DNA of 64,000 nucleotides from Actinernus sp. WN-2022 (GCA_030867875.1 JAOWCC010000019.1:74614861-74678860), one strand, 5' to 3'. Counted from the first letter of the stretch, positions 15,201 through 30,200 are shown. Program-made: numbers and translations. Notes: generated from the sequence alone by a model not told the origin.

Positions 15201-18200
15201 TCATTACCTTATGTTACTTCATTACTTCACAACCAATCAGTAGGTTCGTAATATCGTCGTTATTGATAATACCAGTAACAACCAATCGGAAGGCTTGTAA
15301 TATCGTTGATGATACCAGTAACAACGATTCAGAAGGTAATATCGTTGTCGTTAATAATGACGCTTTCTCTTGTTTGTCTTAGGTTCAGGAAGTAAAGTCG
15401 GGAAGGTGACAGCGTATGACCGCGACAGTGTTTCCCATGGAGAATTACGCTATACGATTCTTCAGGCCGTCGATGCTAAGAGCGCCATCGCGTTCACTAT
15501 CGACCCAACATCGGGCATAATACGTCTAGCAAGTGGCAAACAATTGGACTATGAGGATATAAAGGAGCACGTACTTTACATTAAGGCTTCGGATAATGCT
15601 GCAACCAAATTAAGTGGTAAGTAATAATAAATTACAGTCTAGCTGTCAATGCCTTTACCACATTTTACCATACGCGCTCCAATTGGTCGGTTGCCATGTG
15701 CTATTAGAGTACAGATGCGTGCCTCTGTCCTTATTAATACACAGATGACGTTCAAATGCTACACGAGAGCAAGTCACGCCTCTCGGCTGCTTCTCGTGGA
15801 GTGCTGCGTGTTCTCGTCACCGTTTTTTGGATGTCATTGGTGCATCAATAACAACAACAACATTTTTATTAAATATATATAGACAAGCTGACATAAAATG
15901 GACACTAGCCCGCAGTTAGCATATACTAATCGAGGCGGGTAGTGTTGATATTAAATTTAAAAGGGAGCTAAGACAAGAAAGTAAATTAAACGCTTTACAG
16001 AATACAACTTACAGTTTTCAAAATAGGAAGTCTAGTTATATTAATAAATAATGAAACGGGTTTTAAGGGACTGTGTCATGGTGAGAGACCATTGCATTAG
16101 ATGTCCGGGCCGGATACGGTCATTATCAGCGATTCTCATATGAACTGACGAACCTCGCGCACATGTGGGATGGTTAAGATCAAAGCAAATATTCAAAAAC
16201 GACAGTATTCAAGTAAAATAATGAAATTACGTTCAATCAAGCATTGAAGGAGGGTTTAACTGTTAACCGCCTCACTGGTTAGCTCAGTTGGTAGAGCACG
16301 GTCTAGAGTGCGGGAGGTCGGGGGTTCGAATCCTGGCCGCGTCCATGGGCAGGGACGTTTATAAGCCGTTGGCCTTGTCTCCTTCTACTTCTAATCAGTA
16401 TTTGAAGGGGACGTGAAAAAACCTGTTGTACTACTCGAAAAAGAGCAGGGGATTGTCACCCGGTACAGCAAGCCTGGCCATTGTACTAACCACACTCAAC
16501 ATTGTAAACTGCGTGGCAGCTATTAGCGCCGTGAAGCAGTCCGAAATAATTCACTGACGGGATATGTCAGTCATATGTAAAGCGCCATGAAACTGTGGTT
16601 GATATGGCGCTATATAAATATGGCCATTATTATTATTATTATTATTTTAACCCACCAATCGAACACTGACTCCATACATGCGTAGTACCATGACCCTTTA
16701 ATTTGAGATATACATACAAAAGAGAAATTAATATAATTTTAGTTGAACATTATATTATAATATTATCATCAGGATTTTGCAATTTTTGCAATTAGAGTAG
16801 ACATGTCAACATAAATATCCGCATCCTCAATAGACAGATACGACACAATGACATATATTTCGTATATGTTTTGCATGCTCAGCATTCTTCCTCCGATTAA
16901 GCAGCGAGTATTGCTCAAAAGCATCTTTCAGATGTACTTTGTTCAGAAAATGTATTAAAATTTGATAAAACTTTTTCAGAGTTGAGAACGAGCCCCTCAA
17001 AGTTGGCCCCGCTAAGACCTGGGCGCCGCCATTTTGTTCACATTAATTCCTGTGACAGTTTTTTACGACACTTGCCGGAGTCTTGCGGCTAACTTGTTGC
17101 GACTGCTTTCTTTGTAGAATTTTCACACGCTCGGAATTAGAGTAGATTTCCATCGATACGGCAGAGCAATTTCGTACTAGAACAAAAATATCATGAAGAC
17201 GATATTGTGGGAGAAGTTCAGAAGACTGGGAGGATGAAGGAAAGCATGTGGAAGGCGAGAATATCAACGAACAACAAAAGACTACTACCGAGCTAGTGCT
17301 ATAAAGATTCGCTGTGTGTGTTTTTGTATGGAACTTGCCAGCCTTCGGCTTCAGAAATCGCAAGTTGTTATCCTTTAAATATAACATTCGCTCTGATTGG
17401 TCGAAATGAAACAATGGCCAGAACACGGTTTCTGTCAAAGTCCATCAGACGGGGAGGTGGGAGGAAGTGAGCGCGGACGACCTCGTACCGTCTAAAAATC
17501 AGGCTAGCGCGCCAAGTTCCACCACAAACATGCCGGGCTTGATCGCGCCAATGCTTTCGCACCATTTAATAAGGGAATTGAATTATTTTTGCAATAAAAT
17601 TGCTCTGAGTGTCTCGTTCTTGTGTCATTGCATATATTCTGCTATGTTGGGCTAGTTATGATCGGTTTTTACAGGGAGGTTTTAACTTTTCAGGTGTTTC
17701 GTTTCAGTTGCACAAAGCCATGCAGTCAGTACAGATCGAACCGGATAACTCGCAAATTATATAGCTCCAATAATACATAAGTTTCGAAAGCAATGCCAAT
17801 ATCAATATTGTCATAATCTACCTTAGTCTTGCGTTTAAGGCTGACAAGTTCCATACAAAAACACACAGCGAATCTTTACATCATAACCCAACACCAGTTT
17901 TGCACTAGCTCGGTAGTCGCCTTTTGTTGTTCGTTGATATTCTCGCCTTCCACACGCTTTTCTTCATCCTCCCAGTCTTCTGAACTTCTCCTACAATATC
18001 GTCTTCATGATATTTTTGTTCTAGTACGAAATTGCTCTGCCGTATCGATGAAAATCTACTCTAATTCCGAAAATCTACTCTAACAAAGAAAGCAGTCGCA
18101 ACAAGTTAGCCGCAAGACTCCGGCAAGTGTCGTAAAAAACTGTCACAGGAATTAATGTGAACAAAATGGCGGCGCCCAGGTCTTAGCGGGGCCAACTTTG

Positions 18201-21200
18201 AGGGGCTCGTTCTCAACTCTGAAAAAGTTTTATCAAATTTTAATACATTTTCTGAACAAAGTACATCTGAAAGATGCTTTTGAGCCCAAATGTGTTTTTC
18301 ACTCGGGTATCCCTTTAACATATGCTTATTTCCTTACTAATTTAATTAATACGTAGTTCAGATGTAAGTTAAACGATTTATAGTTAGTTATTATATTTAT
18401 ATTGAATGTTTGTTTTGGAGTGTTCGAATAAAGACTTATTATGATTAGGATTATTATTATGCTATGTATAGAAAGAACGGTAATGTTTAAATTAAATTTG
18501 CATGGAGGAACAATTAACAAATAGTAGATGGTTGTTCCATGTTCTATTGCTAAATAATGCACGCTCGAGGTCTTGAAAAGTTGCACGAGCCGAACGCGAG
18601 TGTACATGTATGTAGCAGCTTTTCAAGACCTCGAAATTGCATTATTTATTATAGGAAAACCATTTTCTATCTGTTTTATAATATAAAATTCGTTCTACGT
18701 GGTTCTCCTGTTCGAGTGTGCATTTATAAGAAAATCATGCTCATTGAGCAGCCAATGAAATCGCGCTTTCTTTGGATGCTCCCGTGATTTATAATATAAT
18801 TACAAATACAAGTGATTTGAAAAGACAGACCAAGCTTCCCACATGTACATTCACAATAGCCCACTTCCGCGATATGCTTTACTTGTCACGCACAAAGGTT
18901 TCAAAACGAGGCCCCGTGCTAAATTAAATTGATTCTTTTCAAAGAGAAAATAATTAATTTAATTTAGCACGGAGCCTTGTACTGAAACCTTTGTGCGTGA
19001 CAAGTAAAGCATATCGCGGAAGTGGGCTATTACATCACAAATCAATTGCCGTTGTTGTACAAACAAACTCGCACACGCAAAAACTCAATGATGATTAGGA
19101 CATCACGACCAAAAGGAAACAGAAAATTAATAAACTAAATAATTGCATGAGACGACATTTTAACCCAATCTTTTTTTCTGTATCTTATAGCTATAGCTCA
19201 AGCACACATTTTTGTCAGCGATGTGAATGACAACAGTCCTATCTTCTCTGCTGCGTCGTACCGTGCCAAGTTGTCTCTGGACGCAGCGGTTGGTGAACAC
19301 GTTGTCCAGGTCACAGCAACGGATCTGGACAGCACGTCGAATGGCCAGGTAGTGTATTCCATAATCGGTGGAAACGCTGAAGCCGCATTTGAGATCAACC
19401 GCGATAATGGTTTGATAACCGTGAAGAAATCCCTCACCACTGTTGCAGCTGCCAAGTTCTCGCTCACCATTCAAGCCCAGGACCGAGGAGTCCCTACTTC
19501 GAGGAAAAATGTAAACGTGGAGATCAACGTATTCCTTCCTGACGGCCCGCCAAAGTTTGTTGTTTCACCAGTTATCGTCAATGCGACCGAGGGGATAGCA
19601 GCGAATCAGCGAGTGGCTGTCGCAAAGGCTGCAACATCAGAAGCCTTAAAGTATGAGATAATATCTGGAAACACAGATGGTATGTTTAAGATAAACCCAT
19701 CCTCGGGAGAGGTGTTAACAACGCGTACCTTGGACTACGAGGAAGCAGTTAGGTATTCCTTAGAAATCATAGCTCGTGACACCAGAGACCGGAGAGCGCA
19801 AGTGAACGTTATTATCAATGTCCTGAACATCAATGATAACCCCCCGTTGTTTCCTGGAGAGGTTGATGGTCAAATCGATAGGAAAGTAGCTGGACCTTTC
19901 TCGAAGGGTGTAGTCGTCACGCGCCTTACTGCCATTGATAAAGATCCAGGCGATAAGGTAACCTATACGATATCGCCCTCGGGAGTTAACAAATATTTCC
20001 GTATTAGCTCTCAAGGGCACCTTATTGCCAAGAATAATCTGGGCGGTATACCGTCACCATATCGTTTTAAGATCGAAGGTCGAGACAATGGCTCGCCGCA
20101 ACAGGTTCATTCGGTTAATGTTCGCCTTGTCTTCGTGAACTATCGACCGGAGCAGCAGCCAGTAAGAGTCTTAGTTCCCGAGACTACCCCAGTGGGAACG
20201 ATCATAACTCGAGTCCCGAGGTACTTCCCTACAGGAAAGTTCTTAATTGTGTTTCCAGAAAAAAGTAATTTTACGATTGATAACACTGGGCAAGTAAGAC
20301 TCGCAGGACTGTTGGATTCTGATACCAAAGCATTCCATATTATTACCATTCGAGAGAAACAGTCCCCTGGAGCTCTGGAGAACTATCTCGATATTGAAAT
20401 AACTGTCTTAGACATGAACGATAATGTTCCATACTTCACCATGAGCTCGACACTGGGCCGTGTGAATACAAACTCTCGCGCAGGCGCAAAGGCGTTCCAG
20501 CTTAGTGTTCGTGATCGTGACAGCGGCTCAAATGGACTAGTAGGGCTACAACTTGCCTCTCATCACACCCCCTTCGCTATAAACCCAATTACGCGACAAA
20601 TAGAAGTTGGACAAGGACTCCAGAGCACGGGCTATGATCAGATTGTTGTCCCTTTTGACTATGGTAGACCACTCAGGAACGGTTCCAGCGTTACTATTAA
20701 TATTGAAACTGCTCAGACGCCTCCTATTTTCACAGAGACATTCTACAAATTCAAAGTCTCCGAAAGGGCGCATACTGGCTCACTGGTGGGAAAAGTGAAA
20801 GCAAAGAGCATGTCAGGCGCAAGGTTGGACTACACTGTCGCCACCCAAGGGAACGTTGCGAATAAATTCATAGCCATGGCATCCGGTGAAATCAAGTTGA
20901 ACTCCTTGTTAGATTTTGAGCGTCACCAATCAGTTTATTCGCTTAAAGTTCTGGCCACGGAGCAGATCCCGAGGGGGTTGGGGTCCGAAGTTGATGTGAA
21001 AGTAGAGGTGATCAACGCAAACAATGTCTACCCTAAGTTCGAGAATGATATATATCGTAAAACACTGAGAGAATCGGAGGGTGTGGGAAGCGTGATCGTG
21101 ACCGTGAAAGCCCGTGATTGCGACTGTCCGTCGAGCTGCACGTGCCCTGCAGGGCACCTCAAGTACTCAATAGAACCGAAGGTTCACTTCAATATTGATG

Positions 21201-24200
21201 CAGAAACCGGAGCCGTTATGGTAGCTCGATCTTTAGACTACGAATCCAAGAAACTACACGTTCTTAAAGTCGTCGCGACCGATAAAGGTACCGTGACGTA
21301 CAGCGCTGTTGCATTTATTGTTGTCAAGGTCGAGAACACGAATGATAATACTCCGGTCTTCACAAAGAATGATTATGAATTTAGAATTTCTGAGGACGCA
21401 AATCTTAACACACCTCTCGCTGCTGTAATAGCACGGGACGCAGATGGTGATGCAGTGACGTACAACAGTGTTGCTGGAAGTAGTTCCTTCAGTGTTGGGC
21501 TGAGTACAGGCGTTCTTGAGCTTTCGCAAGCGCTTTCTTCGAGTAGCAAAACAGAGTACACTCTCACCATCAGGGCCACGGACAGTTCAAGCGGTGCGAG
21601 TGATGTGAGAGCAAGGATTAACGTAGAGCATAAAAATAAGCAACGGCCTGAATTTACGACATGCGCTAAGTCAACAGTACTGGAGAACTTACCCAAAGGT
21701 CAGTCTATCACCACCGTTAAAGCGGTCGACAATGACAAAGGCAGGAACGGAGAAATCGAGTATAAAATTGTGCCTGTCGGTGGACAGAACTTCTTTCGGA
21801 TTGATAATAAAACTGGCGAGATGTTCACTACCTCCAGCCTGGATCGGGAAAAACGTAGGACATACACTGTAATCGTCACAGCTGAGGATGGAGGCCATGG
21901 CAAAGACACCGCGGAGAGGCTACTGGCGTACTGCTTCTTACCGGTAGAAGTTTTAGATGTGAACGATAACCACCCTTCGTTCGTCACCAGGAGCTACTTA
22001 GGCAGTATCCAGAACAACAAGCCAGTAGGGACGTCGGTTCTAACTGTAAGAGCTAGCGATCTTGACTCTGGTAGCAATGCTGTGATAGTATACTCGTTTA
22101 AATCATTGAACGACAAATTCTTAATTGATCGTAGTACGGGTACCATCAAAACCAACGCGGACTTGTCGTCTAGCCAGGGCAGTGAAACCATGACCGTTGT
22201 TGCTTCCAACACACAGGCAATTCAGGGCGGTCAGTCAGACGATCGCGATCGAGAGGCTTTAGTTCAAATCTATATTTCGTCTGCTGCACCGCCTACGTGC
22301 AATAAGGCGAAATTCACGGCTTCTATCAGGGAATCGGTGGCTGTCAATTTCAAAGTTCTTCAAGTCCAAGCCAGTACGTCGGGCAATAAAGAAATTCTGT
22401 ACAGCCCTGTCAAGGCCAACGTTGATATCGATGAGAAGTTTAGCGTGAATCCAAGTGGATGGATTACCACCGCCTCGCAGCTCGATTACGAACAGCTTCC
22501 TGAAAACGATAAGAAATTTAGGCTTCAGGTCAGAGCGCAGGAGAGGGATACTCAGCTCTACTCCACCTGCGAAGTGGAGATAACTCTGGAGGATGTAAAC
22601 GACGATAAACCAACGTTTGATCTTGGCACCTACGACGCACGCGTGCGAGAAAATGCACCACCAGGAACAAAGGTTATAACCCTTAAAGCCACAGATCGGG
22701 ATCAAGGACTGGCTGGCCAAGTCACTTACCATCTGAAACCAGGAAGCGACACGTATTTTTCAATTGTAGCGGCCACTGGAACATTAAAGACAAAAGTGAG
22801 GTTTAACAGGGAACTCCAAAACCTCTTCAGCGTTATCGTTATAGCTAGGGATAAAGGTACTGATCCTAATCCTCTGGCTGAAGAAGTAGCCGTGAAGGTT
22901 CTTATCGTCGATGAAAACGATAATCCACCAAAGTTTAACAAATCGCGATACGATAAAAGTGTACAAGAGAAGGCGCGGATTGGTTTGCCAGTCCTGGAAC
23001 TAAGTGCAAGTGACTCGGACATCGGAGACAATGCACTTCTACAGTATTTCATCTCCGGTGGTGACGGAAGAGATGCATTTGCAGTTGAGACAGTGACAAC
23101 AGGATCTAGGACGTACGGAGTGGTTTATGTTGATGGCAAACTTGATTATGAAACCAAACACAGTTATACACTTCGTGTCACCGCTACTGATGGCAAACAC
23201 AGCGATACGACACAAATCTTTATCAAGGTAAGGAAAACAATCCCACATTCACAGTATACACGCTACGGCTGAAAATCGCGTAAGCGACCGCCATTGTAGT
23301 ATGTAAAGTGAAAATGTTCGCTTCAGAGAGGTGATCGCTTACGACAGGTTTCAAACGTTGTGATTTGACACACTCGGAAAAACGTTTTTTTTAACTCGTG
23401 CATATACGAAACAGACCGAAGAGTGCTCGGAACTGTTTTCGACTTTTCAAAGAAACCGTCGAGCCGCGTGCTGAAAAAAAAAACCTATTTGCTATAGCCT
23501 GCGTAGCAAGCCCAGGGGGAATTGGGAAGAGGAGGGAAGAGGGGGAGAGGGAGGGAATTGGAAGAGAGGGGGAGGGGGAATGGGGAGAGGAAAGGGAAAG
23601 GAAAGGAAAGGAGGGCTTGCAACGAACCCCCCGTTTTTTCCCTTACGCCCCCAAATTATAAATTCATTTTCAGTGTCGTCTGACATGTCATCTGTCAAAA
23701 TCAACCAATCAACTTCCTTGTTTCTGTCTGTTACAAATGTTTGACCTTCGGTGCGAAGGAAGTTCAAAATGACCCCTAGGAAAAACGAAGCCCAGAGATC
23801 AAACATTTGGGCTAGAAAATTGATTTCTGCATGGATTTTCACCGAATAAACACTCTACAACCCCTGGGTACCATACTAAATTTACAGCGGGAAATTGTGG
23901 CTTAAACATCGTTTTTCGACACGAAAAAACACAATTACACTCGCGTTACTAAGTATTTATAAAACTCTCTAGAGTCTAATGCCCCAAAATAAAATACAAC
24001 TTCGCAGCTTCTGGTCCTAAAACGTAGCTATCCTGCATCGCTTGACATCCTAATCGTAAATAATCTACTTCTTATGGCAACCTAAGGTAAATTAAGGCTA
24101 CTAAATTGGCCTAGCCAAGACCGTTTTGGTTTCTCTCTCTCAATCTGTCGAGCGTTTTGTACGCAAAAACACATTTCTGCACCGAATTGAGTGCAATAAA

Positions 24201-27200
24201 AGCTATTGACGTCTCCTGGGTACATATTATCCAAGTGTAGTACAATATTTGGCCATACAAGTCAGTGTTTCTACATCAAAACTCGACAAAAGTTTGAAAA
24301 TGTTATTCGTCCATTCACGACTGGCGTAACAAAACACAACCCTTCAGACATTTGCATCAAAATAAAATACAACTTCGCAGTTTCTGGTCCCAAGACGTAG
24401 CTATCCTGAATCACTTGACATCCTAGTCGTAAAGAATCTGCTTCTTAGGCAACTCAAGGCTGCTAAAGTTGGCCTAGACTAAGTCTATAACTGTATACAG
24501 CACTGGTTGAACAAGACGGGCCGCCATGTTGAACTGCCTTCTCCACGAAGCCGAAGATCAAACATTTGGGCTAGAAAATGGAGTTCTGGATGGATTTTCA
24601 CCAAATAAAAACTCTCTGAAACCTCTAGGGTATCCGTACTAAATTTCCAGCAAGACATTTTGGCTTAAACATACGATTTTCGACAAGGAAAAATTAACAA
24701 CAGACTTCACTTCTCCGGTCTTCGGTTTTTCGGGGTTCGTTTTTCCGCCTGGGTCTTCGCTGTTCGTTTTTCCGACAACCCTGAAGCTATCGCTGTACAT
24801 CTACTAATAGCTCTATAAACTACAAGAAGTTGAAGATACTTTTTCCAAATCTGTTGGGTCAAATGGCCAACAAGTCCTTCGACTTCGTGAACACTTCTTC
24901 ATTGCATCGCGCCATAACTGCTATTTTTATTACAAATGTCAATCAAATGTCATTAAACACCACTTTAGCCAATCGGAATTTTACGTCTAAAAAATGAACG
25001 TTAAAAGGGAAAAACGGGGGGTTCGTTGCAAGCTGTTGCAAGCCCTCCTTTCCCTTTTCCTCTTCCCATTCCTCCTCCCCTCTTCCCCTCTCCTCATTCC
25101 CTCTCCTCATTCCCTCTCCCCTCTTTCCCAATCTTCCCCATTCCCCCTGGGCTTGCTACGCAGGCTAATTTGCTATTACTTTTGCAGCCCCGTGTTAATT
25201 GACGGCTCATACATACATACATATATACATACATACATATCTTTAATATAAGTTCCCAGAAGGGCTTTTCAACATATATTTACAAATAAATTAAAATAAG
25301 TTAAACTAGGAGAGACTATAAATTTGTTAAAATACTTATCGATAAAATTGCGTAAAAACTATCATATCTAAGATTAAACACTATTACATTGAATTCAGTC
25401 GTAATAAAAAAGCTAGTAACTTAGACTTAAGAGCTCTCTTAAATTGAGGAACTGAAGTTGACGCTTTAAGTGTGCTATCTAAGGCATTCCAGATATTAAC
25501 ACCTCTGTAACTAAAGGACCTCTGACCGGATGCTGAATTACATTTAGGAATGTTAAGGTTAGTATTCGAGTATTGCGCTGGTGTATACTGGATCTCTTGC
25601 AAAACTTATCCGATAAGTAGGATGGCGAAAGCCCATTTAAGCATTTAAAGGTCAATAAAGTGTCTCTGAGATTAACAGTTTCTTTAACCGGTAGCCATTG
25701 AAGGTTGCGCAATATAGGTGTGATATGGTCAAATTTGCGTGCGCCACTTATTATTCTGGCTGAGAAATTCTGCACAAGTTGCAGTTTCTTGAAGTTCTTA
25801 TCGGAGGTATTAGCCAAAACCGATGAACAATAAAATAGTTTGCTTAGAACAAGGGCATTAACAATCGTATATAGAGTTTCGGAATTGAATAAGTGTTTTA
25901 CTCTGTTGATTTGACACAAACTAGCCATACATGATGAGACAAGTTTTGTGACATGGGCATCATAAGTTCGATTCATGTCAATAATCACGCCTAAGTCTTT
26001 AGCTGAAGATACTGGAGTTAACTGCCTTCCTAAGAGTTCTACATGTATATCCAGGGGGGTCTGCTTCAGCATCTGTCGAGTGCCTAGATGTAATAGCGTG
26101 GTCTTGTCTGCGTTGATGAGTAAGCTGTTATCACAGCACCATTTTCCAACTCTCTGCAGATCTTCCACGAGTTTCTGGGTGCTGTCTTCCATATCACTTC
26201 TTGGTAATGATATGAATAGTTTAGAGTCATCAACGTACGACTTAAGTAAGCAATGACGGGCGATGGAAGAGAGGTCATTTATGTAGATGTTGAACAGCAA
26301 TGGCTCGCGCCTTTATCAAGCCTTTGAGGTGTTTTACAAAACCGGTAATAACCGGTTCGTGACCTGTTCGCGTGACTCAATTTGGCTGGAATTTGCACTC
26401 GACAACCGCCTTCGAGTGGTACTCCGTGAAGAATCTCATAGTCACATTTGAATCGCACTTGTGCATTTGCGAAATCAGACGCTGATTGTCTGAGAGGAGT
26501 GATGATTCAGAGCCGTAGAATCACTACTGTAGACTACGCGCGCTATTTATAACTTAGCAAAATATCAAGAAAAGTACTAAATCATCAAGTAATTCCTCGG
26601 ACTAAACACGACTTTCATAATGGCCGCCTCCTAATTTACATATGTGATTTCCCGTTTCGGTAGTTTATCTACGTGTATAGAAAATATGAACATTGCCATG
26701 TGAAAGAGCATGTCGACAGCAGTGAACTTGTGAAAGTTGAGTGCTGTAGCTTAAAAAACAATGAAGTTACAGCCAGTTGAATTTAGAGAGATTTGTATGA
26801 GAAAAACAACGGAAGCCTTTCTAGCCTCGCTTTCATGTTTTTCTGCATTAGAAATGCTCATAGCTCAACAGCAATTCTCCACATTGTTCTGAAACTCAAA
26901 CAATTACTAGTTTTAATGTGATCTTTCATGTGGTAGGATTAGTTTTCCTTTACAGATTGGTCTTCCAAATTATGCAAATTAGGAGGCGGCCATTATGAAA
27001 GTCGTGTATGCGATTCAAGGAAAATCACATGCCCGACTCGGTAATTCCACGTTAATTTGCATTCTTAAAACTGATATCGGTTTTCTCTTGCAATTTAACG
27101 TGGAAGTCAGGTATGTGATTTTCCTATCATATCCCACGAGTAACTTGATTTTCAGTATTACAATGGCGGAAAAAAGCCGTTGAATAATAATACTACTACT

Positions 27201-30200
27201 GCTGCTGCTGCTGCTACGACATCGTAACACTACTTCGACGTCGTAACACTACTTCGACGTCGTAACACTACTTCGACGTCGTAACACTACTTCGACGTCG
27301 TAACACTACTTCGACGTCGTAACACTACTTCGACGTCGTAACACTACTTCGACGTCGTAACACTACTTCGACGTCGTAACACTACTTCGACGTCGGAACA
27401 CTACTTCGACGTCGGAACACTACTTCGACGTCGGAACACTACTTCGACGTCGTAACACTACTTCGACGTCGTAACACTACTTCGACGTCGTAACACTACT
27501 TCGACGTCGTAACACTACTTCGACGTCGTAACACTACTTCGACGTCGTAACACTACTTCGACGTCGTAACACTACTTCGACGTCGTAACACTACTTCGAC
27601 GTCGGAACACTACTTCGACGTCGGAACACTACTTCGACGTCGGAACACTACTTCGACGTCGTAACACTACTTCGACGTCGTAACACTACTTCGACGTCGT
27701 AACACTACTTCGACGTCGTAACACTACTTCGACGTCGTAACACTACTTCGACGTCGTAACACTACTTCGACGTCGTAACACTACTTCGACGTCGTAACAC
27801 TACTTCGACGTCGTAACACTACTTCGACGTCGTAACACTACTTCGACGTCGTAACACTACTTCGACGTCGTAACACTACTTCGACGTCGTAACACTACTT
27901 CGACGTCGTAACACTACTTCGACGTCGTAACACTACTTCGACATCGTAACACTACTTCGACATCGTAACACTAATCAACATGATTTTGTATAGCGCGCCT
28001 ATACATCGCTGAATGTTCTATGGCACTTTACAATCATACTTTAAAAAAATGCTAAAAACACTATTATATATTGTTAAAAACTAATTGAAAGAGCTATAAT
28101 ACATAGAAATAATTGGATAGTAATTACAAATACATTTCTTTAAAAAGATGTGTCTTCAAACGAGCTTTAAAGACATTAACTGAACTATGGCAGGCGGCGA
28201 CTGAGAAGCTCTATCCCCGTAGCTCGGCTTAAGATTAGACTTAAGCATACTGAGTAAATACTGACCAGACGATCTTATACTCCAGCTCGGAATATAACGA
28301 TGAAGTAAATCACTAATATATGATGGAGCTAAATTATTAAGCGACATATAAGTTAGAAGCAAGATTTTAAAAACAACCCGTTGCTCAATAGGTAGCCAGT
28401 GGGAACCCCTAAGTATTGGCGTAATGTGATTAGAGTAACAAGGCACTGCACAATTCTGGACAGACTGTAACCTCTGAATGAGATATTTAGGCAGACCATA
28501 AAACAATGCATTGCAATTATCTAGCCTACACGTAACAAAGGCATGGACAGGTGTTTTAGTGCAGTCATCAGATAAGTACTCCCCTCAAGTGTATTAAGGC
28601 TTGGTTTGAACATGAAAACGAGGCAAAATAATTTCTTCGTGTTTTCTTGACCACCTTTCAAGTAAAAATCATAAAACTTTACAGAATTGTAGAAACTGGT
28701 TGGCTTAAACCCAGAGTGATACCGTTGCCATAGAAACCGTTGCGAAAAATTAGGCGGGAAAATACAATGCAAATTTGTATATGACGAATTTTCAAAACGG
28801 GGCGTGGAAAGAGCCCTTACCTTAAGTTTATCCTCACTTAATTTTAACCAGTAGCGATGTATGTATACTAATTAGCCTTTTCTCCTTGTGTGCATTTAAC
28901 ATCAGCATAAATATCGGCGAGAGAAGGCCGGAATTGATCATTTCCGGCCAATTCTGTAAAGTTTTATGATTTTTACTTGAAAGGTGGTCAAGAAAACACG
29001 AAAAAATAATTTGCCTCGTTTTGATGTTCAAGCCAAGCCTTAATACACTTGAGGCTGATCTTAGCTATCTTCGTGAGATCGGTAAAAAGCAGACTTGCAT
29101 ACAACGCTAACATCCACAGGCAACCAGTGAAGCTCTTTAAAGTGTTAAGCTAAAGATAAACTACTGTTGAATATTATTCCAATATTCCTGGCAGAGACTG
29201 AACGCTATAATCACTAACTGAAATTGCATTTAGACATGGTCGAGGGCGGTGCGTAGAGCTTTTAATAAGAAGCTCTGTCTTATCACTGTTTAACTTTAAC
29301 TTACTATACTTAACCAACGTCTATACGAACACGTATTCGAAATGAATAAGTTCTGCTATTTTATTTTGTAGAAGGTGCAGCCTTTACATAATACAGTAAA
29401 CGGTTAGACCTTCACGTCTTCTCGGATAAGGACGTAAAATCGTTGGACTAGTGCCCCAATAAGCTGCAAAGCAAAATACATTGACACTTCAATAAAGTCA
29501 CTTATTTACTTACTTACCTCGTTTAGATTGTTGTTCATAATATAATCGATCAACTGTAAGGCCACAACCGTTTTCGTAAGTTTAGACATAAACATAAGGT
29601 TCAAAATTGGTCTAAAATTGGCTTCGACTTCGAAATCAAGATGTGTTTTCTTCAACAGAGGGTTCAATAAGGTCAATTTAAAGCTATCTGGCATGGTGGC
29701 AGACTGAGTCAATAGAGAAATGTATAATCTTAGTCATGACGGGTAGCATTGTAGGTAAGCATGACAGCGGCAGGAACTGGGTCCAGAGAACATAATTTAA
29801 CTTGAGGCTGCTATAAGATTATACACCTGCTCTGTGTAACGCCCTTTAGCTTGGTAACGCACAGCTGCACGCATTAAAAGAACAATTTGAAATCCCAGGA
29901 TCACTACTAAGATCGGCGTCAAAAGAGTTGCGCAAAGTAGTAATTTTGTCACTAATAAAGTCGGCAAATTGATCTGCTAAGTCCTTGTCAGAACTCGAGG
30001 TGGGATAAGATACTTCAGATTTCGTATGGAGTAGGTCATTGACTGTCTGAAATAAAATCGCTGATCATGCTTGTTACTCTGGATGATAACAGAGCCTTCT
30101 GATTGGCTGCATTTTTCATGGTTTTGGAGAGCGATGTTCACATCTTTGACTTGTATCTTTTGTAGGTCAATGATGATAACGATGAAATACCAGTGTTTAT

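Larger units (their letters stand above)
28140..30060 (-). pseudogene. Decayed non-LTR retrotransposon with nested SINE and MITE
   Basis: In minus-strand order: linker with KDLADQFADFISDKITTLRN (about 29880-30000), RT start with FKLTLLNPLLKKTHLDFE and NFRPI.NLMFMSKL (29515-29720), a TELLIKSS-like piece (about 29240-29290), then C-terminal sequence YLIQRLQSVQNCAV and ITPILRGSHWLPIEQR (28156-28506). It is interrupted by a SINE (29375-29518) and an inverted-repeat MITE (28568-29057). The catalytic YxDD region is not seen. Confidence 0.7.

Noticed and set aside
16272..16345. Functional tRNA gene
   Set aside because: A- and B-boxes are good but acceptor stem ends do not pair, and a body and tail shared with 51475-51735 mark a SINE.
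27216..27973. CRISPR-like array
   Set aside because: Units are contiguous without unique spacers, and the genome is eukaryotic.
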